Positions 60,435-64,000 of a stretch of DNA of 64,000 bases are shown here, in pieces (the first letter of the stretch is position 1; every line of letters starts with the position of its first letter). The notes under the pieces were generated by a model. It searched no databases. It was not told where the DNA came from and saw only the letters and a program-made list of their open reading frames with translations. A program made the position numbers and the translations under genes. This DNA is from Aptenodytes patagonicus (lineage: Eukaryota; Chordata; Aves; Sphenisciformes; Spheniscidae), in assembly GCF_965638725.1 (NCBI RefSeq), contig NC_134953.1:37500854-37564853 (forward strand). The letters are read 5' to 3'.

Positions 60435-63400
60435 CTTAAAAGAAATTGGAAAACAAAGTACATAATTAAATTAGAATCACTACTTTATAGAGCAAGCACA
60501 TTCAAAATGTAAATGTCATGAACAAATCAAGTGCCATATGTGTGTTTACAGCAAAAACACCTAAGAGTTTGCACAGCAGACAGAACTTAAGGCTTTATCA
60601 TTTCATTTATTTATGATAAAGCAGTATTACTTCCTCATCCTCTGGCTTCAATGGAAATTTTGCCTAGATGAGGGCTTCATGATTAGCCACAATTGGTAGG
60701 AATAACACATAGTACTGATTACAATACTTGAGCAAAAGTACTCATTTGTTTACCAAAAGTGAAGTTTCCTAATAACAAAATCTCAAAATATTAATAACAA
60801 AATAATATTCATCTAAACATGAGGTTATTCAATGAAACATGAACAGCTACCCATCAAAAATCTGAATAGGCTTTTGAGTATTTTTTAAGAATAGGAACAG
60901 GTGGATAGAAGTCACTGTGTAAAACAAAAGTATTTCCTCTCCTAACAGTTTTCACAAAAAAACCTCAGGTTTTTTTTTCAGTTTTGAATGCTGGTAAGTA
61001 TCAGGATGTTACTCAATGAGATCTTTAAGGTCTCACCACAGCTTCTGAAAACAAAAAGACCAATTTCTTGTTTCCTGACCAGCAGATGGCTTAAAAACTT
61101 AGGATGACTTCTCAGGTTCATAGCTAGAAATGCTGCTTCAGTCTACATAAGCAGCTAGGGGCAAAGACAATCCACTGGAAACCCTACTGTGAAGTAACTA
61201 TAATTATCAGGGCTCAAGGACACCAGGACATGTAGCATTATTAAGAAATCATTAGAAAAGAAATATAATACAAAGCCATAACACTGTTAAAAGTATACTT
61301 CAGCAATATAATAAAAAGATTTGTTTCTATAAAAGAAAGGACACTTAAAGATGGAAGACAAGCAACAGTGCTCTATGACAAGCCTAGAAAAATCTCAGAT
61401 ATTCAGGAACCTTCTAGACTCTGACCCTGGCTTTATCAAGAACGCAGGACTGAAAGCTTAAGAAATAACTGAAATACATAGCTTATATTTCTTTGTAAAC
61501 CTTTCTTTCTGTGTTGAATACTAGCATTATTCCAACAAAGAAAGTTTTATCTTTATTTAGCAAAACATTTAATGAGCATTTTTGACCAAGTTCTCAGCTG
61601 ACTAATAACTAACCTGTGATTAACTGGTACCTAAGCAAATAACATCATTCTGCAGCAATCAACATCACACCTACTGAGTGGAACATCAAAGGAACAGGCA
61701 GAGAACTAGTCTTCCTGCCCCTAAATATACAATTAGCTGAGTTCATATTATTCATAGGCCTGAGAATATCCACAATAAGTATCATGAAACCAGAGGAGAT
61801 CTCAGTTGAAGTGCAAAAAAAAAAAAAAAATTGCAGAACACCAACAGAAGTGGATATGAACTTCTACTGCAATACTCATTCAATACCAAACTAGTCTCTT
61901 GCTTTTCACTAATTGGAATACTTCAGGGAAAAGATCTGAAAAAGACACAGCAATATCTGGCCTGATGACAGCAAGAAGCTGATTTTTTCTGAATGAGTTG
62001 GCATCAGCCATGAAGTTTTCAGTTTAATGAGCACACTCCTGCTATCCACATAAAACAGTAATTTATAAGAGAAACTCCCAAGTACAAAACCAGATTCATG
62101 AAGTTTAGTAAGAACCTTTTAATTGAACTGAAACAAAAGTAGTAGTTGTTTATCACACAAACGCATACCTGTAACAGGATCTTCCAGAAGTCCATACCAA
62201 GGTGCAAAATACCTGGAGTAAAAATCATGGCCTTTATGTTTTCCACTGGAATTTCCCTTAAGAGTGAGTATGAGTCCTTTCACCTTTCCTGTCTTTTCAG
62301 CTGACAAAAAGCGTTGTGCGCTCACTTGCAGTTCTTCCAACACAGACCTTGAATATAATTATAGAATTTTAATAGCCCATATTCTTCATTTTACATGAAT
62401 TTAAGTATTGAAAAGAAACATAAAACTACAAAATCATCTTCTCTACGATCCCAAAACAGCCACAGTAAAATGTTAGAGGAGACAAGATTCCTAGCATTGT
62501 CCTCCCAATGTCATTTGACAGAAGACTACCCTGAATATAATACACTCCGAGTGAGCAGAGAAAAAAGTTCAAGCCACGCATTTCCTATTTATTTCTGAAA
62601 ACAGAGCATCCTGGGATATTAGCTACAAAAGAGCACACTTTTGTTTCAACATTTTAATCATTGAAAGAAATATTTCATCACTACAGAAGGCAAAGAGTAA
62701 GCACTCCACCTCCCTTCAGAGCAAGCAAATAACTAACACCATTCAGATCTTCATGGGATTCTACAACAGTCTCAGGTCTGTGAAGTTGCAGATACCTCCC
62801 TACAAAATACAGTCTGAAACAGTAAAAATAATAAATACTCAGCTGAGGATATTTCTATCTCCCCACTAGCCCAATCTTTAAACATTAGTTAGGCCAAATT
62901 TCAAGTGAAAATAATAGTAATTTGGCCTGATTAAAGAAGTTGTGTTTCGGCAATATATATCCAAATTATACTTGACTTAACAATGAAATTCAGCTCTCTG
63001 AGATCAACATATGCTTTGGAATAATTTGAATTGGAATTTCCTCTATAAAGCTACTTATGATGTTGTTAAGTATGCGTAAGCAGATTACAGTCAAATGGGA
63101 ATAAGAATCCATGGCATTCTGTCAACGTGCGCTGTCTCACTAAGCGGACCTCTATAGCTATGCAACTATTACTTCTTCATTTGAGAAGCAAGACTCCTAA
63201 TTTCCTGCTAGGTTACTGGATCATTTTTTTTATTCAGATGGATGGGGGAAATACACCATCATTAAAACTGTTTCCTACACCTCCTTTTCTTGGAGACAGA
63301 TTTCAGATTGATCTTATTCAGCTTTGCAGGCTCAACAAGCTCACATTAGAAGATAAAATAACTATTTAACACAGGAGTTTAAATTAGAGTTTTTAATCTC

Positions 63401-63507
63401 CACCTGTTTTAAAACTAGACAAAAGAGCCTAGTATACAAGGAATAGAGGTTAAACAAGCAGACTCAATTTCTGCACACTTGATTTAAAAAAAAAAAGTAT
63501 AAGACAC
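60435..63507 (-). other. PBLD introns around the 62169-62347 exon
   Basis: Intronic sequence without recognisable repeats or RNA genes, apart from a poly(A) run near 61816. Confidence 0.6.
62169..62347 (-). CDS. PBLD: PBLD exon: central part of the C-terminal lobe
   Basis: 179 bp. The acceptor is ATATTCAAG and the donor ACAG|GTATGC. The first base completes an Arg codon. It encodes SVLEELQVSAQRFLSAEKTG, then KVKGLILTLKGNSSGKHKGH and DFYSRYFAPWYGLLEDPVT, with the strongly conserved aromatic-rich motif of the fold. It ends one base into a Gly codon. Confidence 0.95.
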
Positions 63508-63596
63508 CTTTCATAAGCATCACTGAGGCGGACTAAGAGTTTCTTTGTGTCAGGAGAATAACGGAGATCTTGAACAATCATGTCACCAACGGCTGC
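63508..63596 (-). CDS. PBLD: PBLD exon: start of second PhzF lobe
   Basis: 89 bp. The acceptor is TTTCCACCAG and the donor AAAG|GTGTCT, a GTG-type donor weaker than consensus. It encodes AAVGDMIVQDLRYSPDTKKL and then LVRLSDAYE, ending two bases into an Arg codon. Human PBLD has the closely similar block LVQDICYSPDTQKLLVRLSD. Confidence 0.93.
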
Positions 63597-64000
63597 CTGG
63601 TGGAAAAGTCAAAGGAGACAAAGAAAAATGTCGTCATTTGAATATGAAATATTATTTCCTTAACATTTTCATAGAAGAAATTCCCTGCTGGAACAGGGCT
63701 TATGCAAAGTGTTTCATGCAGCCCTCAAGTACACGCAAGCAAGAAACGTAAATGCACTAAGTGCATGAATGGTTAGGGGTAGGTGCTAAGAGCTCTGTAT
63801 ATGTCAGCTTGGAAAGAAATTCACGGACCTAGAAGAGGGCAAGGACACTAGATTGCCCTCACGTGCATACAATAGGCTGAAAATGCCACTGAAATAAATA
63901 CTGACACTCCAGTCAATGGTAGCGGGAGACAAAAGTTCAACTGCAGCCTTTTGGAGAATTCCATTTCCTGAGCTGCATGACTCAGATCTTTAAAGTTTAC
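63597..64000 (-). other. PBLD intron reaching the window edge
   Basis: No further PBLD exon is found before the window ends; the upstream exons must lie to the right. Confidence 0.6.

Larger units (their letters stand above)
54602..63596 (-). other. PBLD: PBLD gene, 3' part (four coding exons)
   Basis: PBLD (phenazine biosynthesis-like domain-containing protein, MAWBP) is a PhzF-fold cytosolic protein related to bacterial isomerases such as PhzF; its substrate in animals is uncertain. The four exons in transcript order are 63508-63596, 62169-62347, 60372-60434 and 54602-54714. They join in frame to about 147 residues, the C-terminal half of the roughly 288-residue family. The family blocks SPDTKKLLVRLSDAYER, GKVKGLILTLKGN, DFYSRYFAPWYGLLEDPVTG, SAHAVLSSYW and CSRRGGELKISLRNDGRVDI are all present. 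All introns are GT-AG. The N-terminal half, with its catalytic Glu region, lies beyond position 64000. The same order and strand relative to ATOH7 is found in human. Confidence 0.95.

Noticed and set aside
1-64000. Search for CRISPR arrays, operons, tRNA or rRNA genes, or a novel defence-type system
   Set aside because: None seen. This is a vertebrate nuclear locus whose genes are explained by conserved synteny.

Overview
This is a nuclear window from a bird genome. It is A+T-rich, with intron-split vertebrate genes, CR1 LINE copies carrying the avian 3' tail (ATTCTATG-type repeats), and a solo LTR of a kind common in birds. The gene order MYPN (+), ATOH7 (-), PBLD (-) matches human 10q21.3. 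CR1 and LTR type suggest a neoavian bird, but the species cannot be fixed from the sequence.

Layout. Positions 1-22590 hold the last nine coding exons of myopalladin (MYPN, + strand): 467 residues carrying the three C-terminal Ig domains and the tail, with all splice phases consistent. Two further open stretches in the 12.2-kb intron before the Ig3 exons (10129-10320 and about 10645-10853) carry splice signals in the right phase and may be alternative exons. Positions 22591-33346 are the tail-to-tail gap between MYPN and ATOH7, with candidate poly(A) signals. ATOH7 (33347-33802, - strand) is an intact single-exon 151-residue bHLH gene, with a candidate TATA/E-box promoter at 34351-34391.

The 20.8 kb from ATOH7 to the PBLD stop codon is gene-free. 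It holds a 5'-truncated, broken CR1 LINE (about 38777-41372) interrupted by a 592-bp solo LTR with a perfect 5-bp target duplication. It also holds several candidate regulatory elements; one cluster near 53 kb lies about 19 kb upstream of ATOH7, where a remote retinal enhancer is known in mammals. Positions 54602-63596 hold the last four coding exons of PBLD (- strand); its 5' exons lie beyond the window.

MYPN is a sarcomeric scaffold, ATOH7 specifies retinal ganglion cells, and PBLD is a PhzF-fold protein. They are neighbours through conserved synteny and do not share a pathway. I found no novel multi-gene system. The points most worth a second look are the possible internal MYPN promoter/first exon, the possible alternative MYPN terminal exon, and the candidate ATOH7 regulatory elements.
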